Assembly (NCBI GenBank): GCA_963724195.1
Contig: CAVRTQ010000023.1
Coordinates: 62,001-126,000 of the forward strand
Source: Solirubrobacter sp963724195
GTDB taxonomy: Bacteria; Actinomycetota; Thermoleophilia; Solirubrobacterales; Solirubrobacteraceae
DNA length: 64,000 nt
Direction of reading: 5' to 3'
Shown in pieces: positions 30,598 to 38,382 of this stretch. The position numbers and the translations under genes are program-made. Within the stretch, counting starts at the first letter, position 1; the number at the start of each line of letters is the position of its first letter. The notes below the pieces were generated by a model. The model did no database searches, was not told the origin of the DNA, and saw nothing but the letters and a program-made list of their open reading frames with translations.

Positions 30598-31586
30598 CTC
30601 CGCGTCCGACGATGAAAGAAGTGGCGCGGATGGCGGGCGTGAGCCTGGCCACCGTCTCCCGGGTGATCAACGGCACGGCCGACGTGCGGCCGGACCTCGC
30701 CGAGCGTGTGCAGCAGGCGGTGAAGCTGCTCGGGTACCGGCGCGATCTGACGGCCAGCACGCTCCGGCGGGCGGACCGTCAATCGGCGAGCATCGGCCTG
30801 ATCATCGAGGACGTGTCGAACCCGTTCTTCTCCGCCGTGCACCGCGGGGTGGAGGACGTGGCGCGGCCGCGCGGCGTGCTCACGTTCGTGGGCTCGAGCG
30901 ACGAGCGGCCCGAGCGTGAACGGGAGCTGGCCGAGGCCTTCTCCGCGCGCGGCGTGGACGGGCTGGTGATCGTGCCCTGTGCCCGCGACCAGAGCTACCT
31001 GCTGCGCGACCGCCAGGCCGGGACGGGGATCGTGTTCGTCGACCGCCCGCCGCGGTTCATGCCGGGCGACGCGGTGCTGAGCGACAACGCGGGCGGCTCC
31101 CGCGCCGCGGTCGAGCACCTGCTCGCCCACGGCCACCGCCGGATCGCCTTCCTCGGCGACCGTCTATCGGTGTTCACCGCGACCGAGCGCCGGCGCGGCT
31201 ACCACGAGGCGCTGCGTGGCGACCGGGTGCCGGAACTCGAGCGGACGGAGCTCGTCGACAGCGCCGCGGGGGAGCAGGCGGTGCGAGAGCTGCTCGCGCT
31301 GCCGGATCCGCCGACGGCGCTGTTCACCGGCCAGAACCTGATCACGATCGGCGCGATCCGGGCGCTGCGCGCGCTCGGCCGTCAACGCACGGTGGCGCTC
31401 GTCGGATTCGACGATGTCGTCCTGGGGGATCTCGTCCAGCCGGGCGTGACCGTCGTGGCGCAGGACCCGTACGCTCTCGGGCGCCGCGCCGGGGAGCTGC
31501 TGTTCGATCGCGACCCCGAGCCGCGTTCGGTCGTGCTGCCCACGCGCCTGATCGTGCGTGGATCAGGCGAGATCCCAGCCGTCTGA
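30585..31586 (+). CDS. LacI-family transcriptional regulator 1
   Basis: 333 residues. N-terminal LacI helix-turn-helix and hinge (TMKEVARMAGVSLATVSRVI, then NGTADVRPDLAERVQQAVK and LGYRRDLTA), followed by a periplasmic-binding-protein-like ligand domain (IGLIIEDVSNPFFSAVHRGV, VDGLVIVPCARD, GFDDVVLGDLVQPGVTVVAQ). Likely represses the divergent CUT2 sugar transporter and itself through the three operators. The GTG start lies inside one operator. An ATG at 30612 (MKEVARM) is an alternative if transcription begins just upstream. Confidence 0.9.
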   Translation: METFTPRPTMKEVARMAGVSLATVSRVINGTADVRPDLAERVQQAVKLLGYRRDLTASTLRRADRQSASIGLIIEDVSNPFFSAVHRGVEDVARPRGVLTFVGSSDERPERERELAEAFSARGVDGLVIVPCARDQSYLLRDRQAGTGIVFVDRPPRFMPGDAVLSDNAGGSRAAVEHLLAHGHRRIAFLGDRLSVFTATERRRGYHEALRGDRVPELERTELVDSAAGEQAVRELLALPDPPTALFTGQNLITIGAIRALRALGRQRTVALVGFDDVVLGDLVQPGVTVVAQDPYALGRRAGELLFDRDPEPRSVVLPTRLIVRGSGEIPAV

Positions 31587-31629
31587 CGGGTGCGGCGGGA
31601 CGGGTGGTCCGCTACGTTTCCGCTCCATC

Positions 31630-32607
31630 GTGACCTCTGCGCGGCGCCCCACCATGAAGGACGTCGCCTCGATGGCCGGCGTCAGCCTGAGCACCGTCTC
31701 GCGCGTGGTCAACGGCAGCCCGCCGGTGGACCCCGACCTGGCTGCCAAGGTCGAGCGCGCGATCGAGCTGCTCGGCTACCGCCACAACCACACCGCGGGC
31801 ACGCTGCGGCGCGCGAGCGGGCTCTCGTCCACGATCGGCCTGATCTTCGACGACGTCGGCAACCCGTTCTTCGCCGCCATCCATCGCGGGGTGGAGGAGG
31901 TCGCGCGCGAGCGGTCGGTGGTGACGTTCGCCGGCAGCTCGGACGCCGACCCCGAGCGTGAGCGCGAGCTGGTGGAGGGCGTGCTCGGGCGGCGCGTGGA
32001 CGGGCTCATCCTCGTCCCGACCGCACACGACCACTCGTACCTGAAGCGCGACGTCGCGGCGGGCATCGGGCTCGTGTTCGTCGACCGCCCGCCGGAGACG
32101 ATCGACGCCGACCACGTGCTCACCGACAATCGCGGCGGCGCGCGCGCGGCGGTCGAGCATCTGCGCGCGCACGGGCACGAGCGGATCGCGTTCGTCGGGC
32201 CGCCGCCGAACGGGCTCTACACGGCGAAGGAACGCCTCGCCGGCTACCGGGAAGCGGTGGCGGAGCCGCTCGTCGTGCACGACGACGTCGAACCGCTGCT
32301 CACCGGGCCGGACCGGCCGACCGCGCTGTTCACCGCCCAGAACCTGGTCACGATCGAGGTCCTGCGCACCCTGCACCGGCTCGGCCTGCAGAACCAGGTC
32401 GCGCACGTCGGCTTCGACGATGTCGTGCTCGCGGGTTCGATCGAGCCCGCGCTCACCGTCGTCGCCCAGGACGCGCTCGGGCTCGGCCGCGCCGCGGCGG
32501 AGCTGCTCTTCTCGCGGCTTGACGGCTTCAACGCACCGGCCCGGCAGGTCGTGCTGCCCACCCGGTTGATCGAGCGGGGCAGCGGCGAGCTTCAGGCCAG
32601 CTCGTAG
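31630..32607 (+). CDS. LacI-family transcriptional regulator 2
   Basis: 325 residues from a GTG, 43 bp after regulator 1 and strikingly similar to it: TMKDVASMAGVSLSTVSRVV in the DNA-binding domain, IGLIFDDVGNPFFAAIHRGV and GFDDVVLAGSIEPALTVVAQ in the ligand domain. The pair looks like a tandem duplication that has diverged, so the two may form heterodimers or respond to different sugars. Alternative start: ATG at 31654. The end overlaps the convergent monooxygenase gene by 16 bp. Confidence 0.88.
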   Translation: MTSARRPTMKDVASMAGVSLSTVSRVVNGSPPVDPDLAAKVERAIELLGYRHNHTAGTLRRASGLSSTIGLIFDDVGNPFFAAIHRGVEEVARERSVVTFAGSSDADPERERELVEGVLGRRVDGLILVPTAHDHSYLKRDVAAGIGLVFVDRPPETIDADHVLTDNRGGARAAVEHLRAHGHERIAFVGPPPNGLYTAKERLAGYREAVAEPLVVHDDVEPLLTGPDRPTALFTAQNLVTIEVLRTLHRLGLQNQVAHVGFDDVVLAGSIEPALTVVAQDALGLGRAAAELLFSRLDGFNAPARQVVLPTRLIERGSGELQASS

Positions 32608-34016
32608 GCCTGCGGGTCCACGGTCGCCGTGCGGCGGCGGTACTCGCTCCACGTCCACGGCCACTGGCTCGGGTCGTTGCCGTCGTCGTCGACGTACCAG
32701 TTCGTGCAGCCGCTGTGCCACACCGTTCCCGCCAGCGCGGTGCGCAGCTCGGCGTCGAACTCGGCGGCCGCCTCGGGCCGCACGACGATCGTGCGTGCAC
32801 CGGCGCGATCGCGCTCGGCCAGCGCCGCGATCACGTGCGTGATCTGCGCCTCGATCGTCGTCACGACCGAGCCGGTGCCGCCGTTGGTGTTCGGGCCGTA
32901 CAGCAGGAACAGGTTCGGGAAGCCGGGCACGGTGATGCCGAGGTAGGCGCGCGGCACGGCCGCCCACTCCTGCGCGAGCGAGCGGTCCGGCGTCGTGATC
33001 TCCATCGGGGCGACGAAGTCATGGGCGCGGAAGCCCGTGGCGAGCACGATCACGTCGGTGGGGTGCTCGACGCCGTCCGCGGTGCGGATCGAGTGCGGGC
33101 CGATGCGCTCGATGCGCGCGTCGGTCAGGTCCACGTTGGGCTTGGTCAGCGTCGGATACCAGCTGTCGGTGAGCATGATCCGCTTGCAGCCGACCTCGTC
33201 GGTCGGCGTGACCTTGCGCCGCAGCTCCGGGTCCTTGATGGCCTTGCGGATCTGCAGCGTGCCGACGGCGCGGCCGGCTTTGAGCGCGGGCCCGATCCGG
33301 CGGACCAGGGCGGGCGTCATCAGCTCGTGGAAGGCGAAGTTGATCGAGCGGTCGAGCCGCTGAACGGCCGGGAAGCGCGCGAACAGCCGCTGCACGAGCT
33401 TCGGGTAGGGGAAGTCGCCCTTCGGGATCGTCCAGCCGGGTGAGCGCTGGAACACGGTGACGTGCCCGACGTGCGGCTGGATCGCGGGCACGACCTGGAT
33501 CGCGCTGCAGCCGGTGCCGATCACCGCCACGCGCTTGCCGGCGAGGTCGGCGTCGTGGTCCCAGCGCGCGGTGTGGAACGCGGGACCCGTGAAGTCGTCG
33601 AGGCCGGGCAGCGGCGGGACGGCGGGCGCGCTGAGCTGCCCGCACGCCGTGATCAGCACGTCCGCGGTGTGCTCGCCCGCGCTCGTCTGCAGCGTCCAGC
33701 GGCCGTCGGCGAAGCGCGCGGCCGTCACCTCGGTGCCGAGGCGCACGTCGAACGGCTTCGCGACCGCCTCGATGTACGCCTGGATCTCCTCCTGCGGCGC
33801 GTACCGGCGCGACCAGCGCGGGTTGAGCGCGAAGGAGAACTCGTACAGGTGCGACGGGATGTCACACGCCGCGCCCGGATAGGTGTTGTGGTGCCAGACA
33901 CCCCCGAGTCGCTCCGCCTTCTCGAACACGACCACGTCGCGATACCCGGCGCGCGCCAGCATCGCCACCGCGCCCACCCCGGCGAACCCGCCACCCACCA
34001 CCGCTATTGACGTCAT
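32592..34016 (-). CDS. Baeyer-Villiger-type flavin monooxygenase
   Basis: 474 residues. FAD-binding GGGFAGVG at the N-terminus, the BVMO fingerprint FTGPAFHTARWDHD at about residues 142-155, and the NADPH-binding GTGCSAIQV just after. The adjacent GVWHHNTYPGAACDIPSHLY is the family's conserved block. Expected to insert oxygen next to a ketone carbonyl or to oxidise a heteroatom using NADPH and O2; substrate unknown. Single gene, preceded by a TAAAGG palindrome. Confidence 0.9.
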   Translation of the reverse strand: MTSIAVVGGGFAGVGAVAMLARAGYRDVVVFEKAERLGGVWHHNTYPGAACDIPSHLYEFSFALNPRWSRRYAPQEEIQAYIEAVAKPFDVRLGTEVTAARFADGRWTLQTSAGEHTADVLITACGQLSAPAVPPLPGLDDFTGPAFHTARWDHDADLAGKRVAVIGTGCSAIQVVPAIQPHVGHVTVFQRSPGWTIPKGDFPYPKLVQRLFARFPAVQRLDRSINFAFHELMTPALVRRIGPALKAGRAVGTLQIRKAIKDPELRRKVTPTDEVGCKRIMLTDSWYPTLTKPNVDLTDARIERIGPHSIRTADGVEHPTDVIVLATGFRAHDFVAPMEITTPDRSLAQEWAAVPRAYLGITVPGFPNLFLLYGPNTNGGTGSVVTTIEAQITHVIAALAERDRAGARTIVVRPEAAAEFDAELRTALAGTVWHSGCTNWYVDDDGNDPSQWPWTWSEYRRRTATVDPQAYELA

Positions 34017-34027
34017 GTCCGCAAATC

Positions 34028-34048
34028 TAAAGGGGCCAGGCCCCTTTA
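34028..34048. repeat. Palindromic element, TAAAGG family, copy 2
   Basis: Perfect inverted repeat: arms TAAAGGGGCC and GGCCCCTTTA around a single A, lying 14 bp after the CBS-protein stop and 11 bp before the monooxygenase start on the minus strand. Same architecture as 24536-24556, with base pair 7 changed from T-A to G-C on both arms. Confidence 0.7.
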
Positions 34049-34061
34049 TGTTCGGCGCGGG

Positions 34062-34451
34062 CTATCGGACGAGGCGCGCGGATGGGCGCCAGACGCGCAT
34101 GATGTCGCGCATCGAGATGATCCCCACGAGGTTGCCGCCGTCGACCACGACGAGGTGGCGGAACCCGCGCTTGGCCATCGTGTCGGCGGCCTCCTCCAGG
34201 TCCCAGTCGCTGTCGGCGAACGCGGCATTGGACGTGAGGTGGGCGGACACGTGCTCCACGTCCGGGTCCTCGCCCTTGCCCAGTGAACGTACGAGGTCGC
34301 GCTCCGTGATGATCCCCGGCCCGGGTTGCTCCGGGTCCATGACCACGACCGCACCCACGTTGTGGTCGGCCATGAACTTCGCGGCTTCTCGCAGATTGCG
34401 CTCAGGGGTGAACGTGAGAACGTCTCCCGTCATTGCGTCTCGGACCTTCAC
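34062..34451 (-). CDS. Paired CBS-domain protein
   Basis: 129 residues comprising two CBS domains (one Bateman module) and nothing else: VRDAMTGDVLTFTPERNLRE, VGAVVVMDPEQPGPGIITER, then ADTMAKRGFRHLVVVDGGNL and VGIISMRDIMRVW. Such stand-alone modules bind adenine nucleotides and are common stress or energy-sensing proteins in actinobacteria. Partner unknown. Followed by the palindrome at 34028-34048, possibly its terminator. Confidence 0.9.
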   Translation of the reverse strand: MKVRDAMTGDVLTFTPERNLREAAKFMADHNVGAVVVMDPEQPGPGIITERDLVRSLGKGEDPDVEHVSAHLTSNAAFADSDWDLEEAADTMAKRGFRHLVVVDGGNLVGIISMRDIMRVWRPSARLVR

Positions 34452-34567
34452 GACGGCTCCTCTCCAGGCCTAGCTGTCCCTCAAAACCATACTGTGTCAA
34501 TTGCCACGATGTCATGCGGCGTTCCGCGGCGGTAGGGTCGGCCGACCGTCCAGAGGAGGAGGAGCCA

Positions 34568-34889
34568 GTGCAGTTCTTCGTCCGGTTCGAAGTGACGCAG
34601 CCCGCGAACGTCAGCAACGCCGACCTCGTGGCGATCTGGCAGCGCGAGGCCGCGGCCGCCCTCGGTGCCATCGAGGCCGGCGCCATCAAGCACGCGTGGA
34701 AGGTGGCGGGCCAGCGCGTCGTGTTCGGCGTCGTCGAGATGCCGTCGCACGAGGATCTGGACCGCGCGCTCGCGGGGCTCCCGATCATCCGCGAGCTGGG
34801 CGTCCGGGGTGAAGACCGAGGCGCTGCCGATCTACGACTACACGACGTTCGCCGCCGACCTCGACGAGGGCGTCCACGGCGGCGCTTAG
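34568..34889 (+). CDS. Muconolactone delta-isomerase-like protein (one frameshift)
   Basis: 106 residues after removing one G near 34810. GTG start with a strong GGAGGAGGAG Shine-Dalgarno. Resembles muconolactone isomerases (dimeric alpha/beta-barrel): QFFVRFEVTQPANVSNADL at the N-terminus, ALAGLPIIRELGVRVKTEAL in the middle and PIYDYTTFAADL near the end. True CatC would act in beta-ketoadipate degradation of catechol, but no catA or catB is nearby, so a general isomerase or ABM-fold role is equally possible. Confidence 0.75.
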
Positions 34890-35341
34890 CGCAGCGGACC
34901 GTCCCAGCCCCAGCGCGGCATCGCCGCGCTGGGCGCGATGCCGTCGGCGCCGTCCGGGTGCGCGAGGGCGACGGTGTCGACGGCCCAGCGCATGTACGCG
35001 TTCATCGCCTCCCGGAACGCGGGATCGTCCGGCAGCTGAGCGTCGTCCATCGCGCCGTCGAAGCAGCGCGCGAAGCGCTCTCCGAGATCGCGCAAGTCGC
35101 CGTTGCCGGCGTGCATCCGCAGCACGCTGGGCTGGTCGCTGCACTGCTCGGAGAAGCGCGGCGGGCCGCCCAGCACCTCGGCCCAATACCACCCGAGCCG
35201 CTCGACGTGCAACGGGTGGCCGTCGGGCTTGCTGAACGGGTGGTTGAGCTCGGGATCGGCGAGGCAGCGCGCGTGGTGCGCCTTCGCCAGCCGTTGGAAG
35301 GCCGGCTCACCGCCGGCGAATTCGAACAGCGACGGTTGCAT
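34886..35341 (-). CDS. Truncated haemoglobin-like protein, group II type
   Basis: 151 residues. The 2-over-2 globin pattern is seen: LFEFAGGEPAFQRLAKAHHA near the start, then LGWYWAEVLGGPPRFSEQCS, and SVLRMHAGNGDL with the probable proximal His. The ending EAMNAYMRWAVDTVALAHPD fits the last helix. Likely binds O2 or NO and protects against oxidative or nitrosative stress. Convergent with the muconolactone-isomerase-like gene, overlapping it by 4 bp. Confidence 0.83.
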   Translation of the reverse strand: MQPSLFEFAGGEPAFQRLAKAHHARCLADPELNHPFSKPDGHPLHVERLGWYWAEVLGGPPRFSEQCSDQPSVLRMHAGNGDLRDLGERFARCFDGAMDDAQLPDDPAFREAMNAYMRWAVDTVALAHPDGADGIAPSAAMPRWGWDGPLR

Positions 35342-35373
35342 CACGCCCAACGCTACAGGGTCGGCGCGCGGCT

Positions 35374-35778
35374 CTAGAAGAGCGGGTCCTGCTCGCCCAG
35401 GAACGCCGGGTTGCCGACGCGCTCGAGCGCACGCTCGGGCTCGCCCGGCACGAAGCGCTGGCCGAGCAGGCCGCTGTGCGCGCCGCCGCGCTCGTAGAAC
35501 TCGACGATGACCGCGTCGGCGCGCTCGCCGTCGATGTTCACGAACGCCTCGTACGCGATCGCCGCGATGTCCGCGTCGGTGTCGCGCAGTGAGCCGCGGG
35601 CCTGCTCGACCGCGTCCCGGAAGTCGTCGGCCACGAACCGCTGCAGCGCCCGGCCCTCCCCGGTCGCGGTCATCACGAACGGGATGAGCGGCCCGCCGTG
35701 CTCGATCGAGTCGACGCCGTGGTCGAGGGCGGCGAAGGCCACGTCCATCAGGGCCTCGTTGGACAGCAGATCGCTCAT
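35374..35778 (-). CDS. Conserved hypothetical acidic protein
   Basis: 134 residues, acidic and helical/beta mixed, without signal or Cys. Stretches such as LMDVAFAALDHGVDSIEHGG, PLIPFVMTATGEGRALQRFV and ADIAAIAYEAFVNIDGERAD may be useful for searching. No family recognised. Lies 32 bp upstream of the globin gene on the same strand and could be co-transcribed with it. Confidence 0.65.
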   Translation of the reverse strand: MSDLLSNEALMDVAFAALDHGVDSIEHGGPLIPFVMTATGEGRALQRFVADDFRDAVEQARGSLRDTDADIAAIAYEAFVNIDGERADAVIVEFYERGGAHSGLLGQRFVPGEPERALERVGNPAFLGEQDPLF

Positions 35779-35829
35779 CGCTCGAGTGTGCCGGGTAGAG
35801 GCGCAGGATGCGCCCACCCGCCTTCGCCT

Positions 35830-36264
35830 TCAGCGCAGGCGATCCGGGACGGTGAGCCCTTCGCGCTCGTCGTCCCACGCCATCGCGCTGATCCGCCAGC
35901 CCTCGGGTGTGCGCACGAACTGCGTGGTGATCACGCCACGGGCCGCGAACGCCGCACCCTTGAGCGTGCCGCGCTTGGCGTAGCCGCTGAGGCGATGGGC
36001 GACGTTCCCGAAGATCTCGGTCTCGCCCGTGAGCTCGGTCTCCTCGAAGTCGGTCAGCTCGCCGGCGTCGACGGTGGCCTGGCGCGGCGCGATGAACTCG
36101 TCCACGCTGGTGACCTCGGGGGCTGCACCGCTGTTGCGGACGAGCAGGCCGCGCTCGATGAACAGCGCGCGGATGCGCTCGTAGTCGGGGCGCGTGCCCT
36201 CGGCGAACGTGACGGCCGCGAGGAACGCGGTGAACAGGTCCCGGATCTCGTCGTGGTCGCTCAC
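35830..36264 (-). CDS. SnoaL/NTF2-like protein A
   Basis: 144 residues with the NTF2/SnoaL-like pattern: an N-terminal helical pair (EIRDLFTAFLAAVTFAEGTR), PDYERIRALFIERGLLVRNS, then strands ending RGVITTQFVRTPEGWRISAM and AWDD. Small ring-pocket fold used by dehydratases, isomerases and hydrolases; no catalytic set identified. GTG start overlaps the stop of protein B (GTGA), so the two are coupled. Confidence 0.75.
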   Translation of the reverse strand: MSDHDEIRDLFTAFLAAVTFAEGTRPDYERIRALFIERGLLVRNSGAAPEVTSVDEFIAPRQATVDAGELTDFEETELTGETEIFGNVAHRLSGYAKRGTLKGAAFAARGVITTQFVRTPEGWRISAMAWDDEREGLTVPDRLR

Positions 36265-36614
36265 GCCGCGAACAGGGGTGCGACGTCCATGAAGATCCGG
36301 TAGTCCTCGATCAGGTCGCCGTCACCGCGGTAGATCGTGACGACGGGGAGGGAGATCGTCGACGCGTCCTTGCGCGTGTAGGTCACGGTCGACTCGACGA
36401 TCGTGGCCGAGCCCTGCTCGAACTGCTCGATCACGTCGTGCTGGACGCCGGCGATGCCGTCGCAGAACCCGGCCCAGACGTCACGCACGTTGTCGCGGCC
36501 GACCACGGTGTCCGAGTTGCCGAACGTGAACCGGACATCTTCGGTCAGATGGCGCACGAAGGCGTCAGGATCCATCGAGTCGATGTCGGCGAAGAGGTCT
36601 GCGTGGCTGGACAT
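36261..36614 (-). CDS. SnoaL/NTF2-like protein B
   Basis: 117 residues, SnoaL-like: DLFADIDSMDPDAFVRHLTE, DVRFTFGNSDTVVGRDNVRD, AGFCDGIAGVQHDV, then VVTIYRGDGDLIEDYRIFMD. ATG at 36614 chosen because the upstream in-frame part runs into the divergent promoter. It is the first gene of the minus pair, divergent from a ring-cleavage-type dioxygenase across only 49 bp, and may act on a related aromatic or cyclic compound. Confidence 0.78.
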   Translation of the reverse strand: MSSHADLFADIDSMDPDAFVRHLTEDVRFTFGNSDTVVGRDNVRDVWAGFCDGIAGVQHDVIEQFEQGSATIVESTVTYTRKDASTISLPVVTIYRGDGDLIEDYRIFMDVAPLFAA

Positions 36615-36627
36615 CGGCGGATAATAC

Positions 36628-36642
36628 GTCTGTCGGTAAGAC
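36628..36642. promoter_or_regulatory. Dyad in divergent SnoaL/dioxygenase promoter
   Basis: GTCTGTCGGTAAGAC: outer arms GTCT and AGAC around GTCGGTA, in the 49-bp gap between the two divergent starts. The TACCGACAGAC sequence on the minus strand resembles TetR/MarR-type operators that control ring-cleavage genes. No such regulator gene is adjacent. Confidence 0.4.
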
Positions 36643-36663
36643 AATTCGCGAGGAGACGCGTTC

Positions 36664-37638
36664 GTGCCGAATCCGGGGACCATCAACGGCAGTCATCACC
36701 TGACCTTCTGCGTCGGTGGCGCGCAGGAGGACTACGACTTCCATGTCCGCACGCTGGGGCTGAAGAGCGTCAAGAAGACGGTGCTCTTCGACGGCGAGAT
36801 CCCGATCTACCACCTCTACTACGCGAACCGCGTGGGGGACGCGAGCACGATCCTCACGAGCTTCCCGTACCGGCAGGCCGGGTGGATGGGCAAGCGCGGG
36901 ACCAACCAGGCGAAGTCGATCAACGTGGCGGTGCCGGCGGAGTCGATCGGCTACTGGGCGGACCGGCTGTCCGCCGCGGGCATCAGCGCGCAGGCGGTGG
37001 AGCGCTTCGGCACCGAGCGGCTGGAGTTCGCGCACCCGTGTGGCATCCCGTACCAGATCGTGGGGGAGAAGCGTGAGGACTCGCGCGAGCCCTACGGCGG
37101 CGGTGACGTCCCCGCCGAGCACGCGATCCGCGGCGCGTACGGCACGACCACCAGCGTGCGCGAGCCGGAGCTGATGGACGAGTTCCTGCGCGAGGCGTTC
37201 AACTGCGAGCCGGTCGCCTCAGAGGGCGCGAACCACCAGTACGAGATCCAGGGCTCCGGCCACGGGCGGATGCTCGAGCTGGTCGAGGAGCCGGACCTGG
37301 CCCAGGGCACGTGGCGCTTCGGCGAGGGCACGATCCACCACCACGCGTTCGACGTGGGTTCCGCCGAGAACCAGCTCGTGGTCAAGGACTACATCGTCGG
37401 CCTCGGCTACACGGACGTGAGCGACGTCAAGGACCGCGGCTACTTCTTCAGCGTGTACCTGCGGACGCCGGGCGGCGCGCTGTTCGAGCTGGCCTACTCG
37501 ACTCCGCAGGGCTTCACGATCGACGAGTCCGTGGACGAGCTGGGCACCCACATGTGCATCCCGCCGCACTGGGAGGACCGGCGCAGCGAGATCTCCTCGC
37601 TCGAGCCGATCGACACCCTCGAAAACGTCAAATCATAA
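36664..37638 (+). CDS. VOC-family ring-cleaving dioxygenase-like protein
   Basis: 324 residues with two glyoxalase/VOC halves. N-half: GSHHLTFCVGGAQEDYDFHV, LYYANRVGDASTILTSFPY. C-half: GTIHHHAFDVGS, RGYFFSVYLRTPGGALFELA. The HH near the N-terminus, the His in IHHHAF and the Glu in LFELA match the metal-binding pattern of MhqO/MhqA-type hydroquinone dioxygenases and related glyoxalases. GTG start after GAGGAGACG. Probably opens or detoxifies a (hydro)quinone. The end overlaps the convergent response regulator by 6 bp. Confidence 0.83.
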   Translation: MPNPGTINGSHHLTFCVGGAQEDYDFHVRTLGLKSVKKTVLFDGEIPIYHLYYANRVGDASTILTSFPYRQAGWMGKRGTNQAKSINVAVPAESIGYWADRLSAAGISAQAVERFGTERLEFAHPCGIPYQIVGEKREDSREPYGGGDVPAEHAIRGAYGTTTSVREPELMDEFLREAFNCEPVASEGANHQYEIQGSGHGRMLELVEEPDLAQGTWRFGEGTIHHHAFDVGSAENQLVVKDYIVGLGYTDVSDVKDRGYFFSVYLRTPGGALFELAYSTPQGFTIDESVDELGTHMCIPPHWEDRRSEISSLEPIDTLENVKS

Positions 37639-38310
37639 AGAGGGACCTCGCGGTGGCCGCGCGCCGTTCAGAGCTCCGAGCGAAGGCTCAAAGAGCGAAT
37701 TGATCAGGCCGATCGCGACGGCCTGGGCCGAGGTGCGCGCGCCGAGCTTGCGGCGTACCTCGGTCGTGTGCGACTTGACGGTCTCCTCGCCGATGCCCAT
37801 CTGCTCGGCGATCTCCTTGCGCTCCATCCCCTGGGCGAGCAGGCGCAGCACGGTGAGCTGCTTGGGGGAGAGCTCCTGGAAGTCGCGCCCGTCGGCGCCG
37901 GCCGCGAAGACCGGCGAGGTATACGAGCGCCCGCGCGACGCCAGCAGCACCGCCTTGAGCAGCTCGGCGGGCACGTCGCCCTTGGACACGACGCCCTGCG
38001 CGCCGGCCGCGAACGCGCGCTCCGCCACGCCGAGCTCGTCGAGCCCCGTGTAGAAGACGACGTCGACGTCCGGCAACTCGGCCCGGATGCGACGGCACAG
38101 CTCGAACCCGTCGATCTCTGAACCTTCGAGGGCGACGTCGAGCACCGCGACGCGCGGCGCATGCGTGCGGCAGGCCGCCAACGCCTCCTCGGCGTCGTGC
38201 GCGTAGGCGATGACGTCCACCTCAGGGCGGTTGTGAAACAACGTGCGCAGCCCAAGGACGACCATCCGGTGGTCGTCGACGAGGACCAGGGGTACGGCAA
38301 GTGCGGCCAC
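37633..38310 (-). CDS. NarL/LuxR-type response regulator
   Basis: 225 residues. Receiver domain: acidic pair in LVLVDDHRMVVLGLR, phospho-acceptor Asp in VAVLDVALEG, Lys in GVVSKGDVP. LuxR-type DNA-binding domain: LSPKQLTVLRLLAQGMERKE, IAEQMGIGEETVKSHTTEVR and RKLGARTSAQ. Downstream of the PAS kinase on the same strand, so almost certainly its partner. A C-terminal tail of about 25 residues follows the HTH. Target genes unknown. Confidence 0.93.
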   Translation of the reverse strand: MAALAVPLVLVDDHRMVVLGLRTLFHNRPEVDVIAYAHDAEEALAACRTHAPRVAVLDVALEGSEIDGFELCRRIRAELPDVDVVFYTGLDELGVAERAFAAGAQGVVSKGDVPAELLKAVLLASRGRSYTSPVFAAGADGRDFQELSPKQLTVLRLLAQGMERKEIAEQMGIGEETVKSHTTEVRRKLGARTSAQAVAIGLINSLFEPSLGALNGARPPRGPSL

Positions 38311-38342
38311 GGCGGACCTGGACGATCCTATTCGGGTGGCAA

Positions 38343-38365
38343 GACCGTCCGGTTGCCGAACGGTC
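38343..38365 (-). terminator. Hairpin between kinase and response regulator genes
   Basis: GACCGTCCGG (38343-38352) pairs with CCGAACGGTC (38356-38365), one mismatch or G-U, three-base loop. In the 72-bp gap after the kinase stop. No T-run follows on the minus strand, so it may attenuate or stabilise rather than end transcription. Confidence 0.45.
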
Positions 38366-38382
38366 CGTGTGCGGACACTCCG

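Noticed and set aside
24536..34048. The two TAAAGG palindromes as ends of a 9.5-kb mobile element
   Set aside because: No transposase or integrase lies between them, gene content is ordinary, and each copy is a self-contained palindrome rather than one terminal arm.
34568..34889. A catechol (catBCA) degradation operon around the muconolactone-isomerase-like gene
   Set aside because: No catechol dioxygenase or muconate cycloisomerase nearby; neighbours are a globin and a CBS protein.
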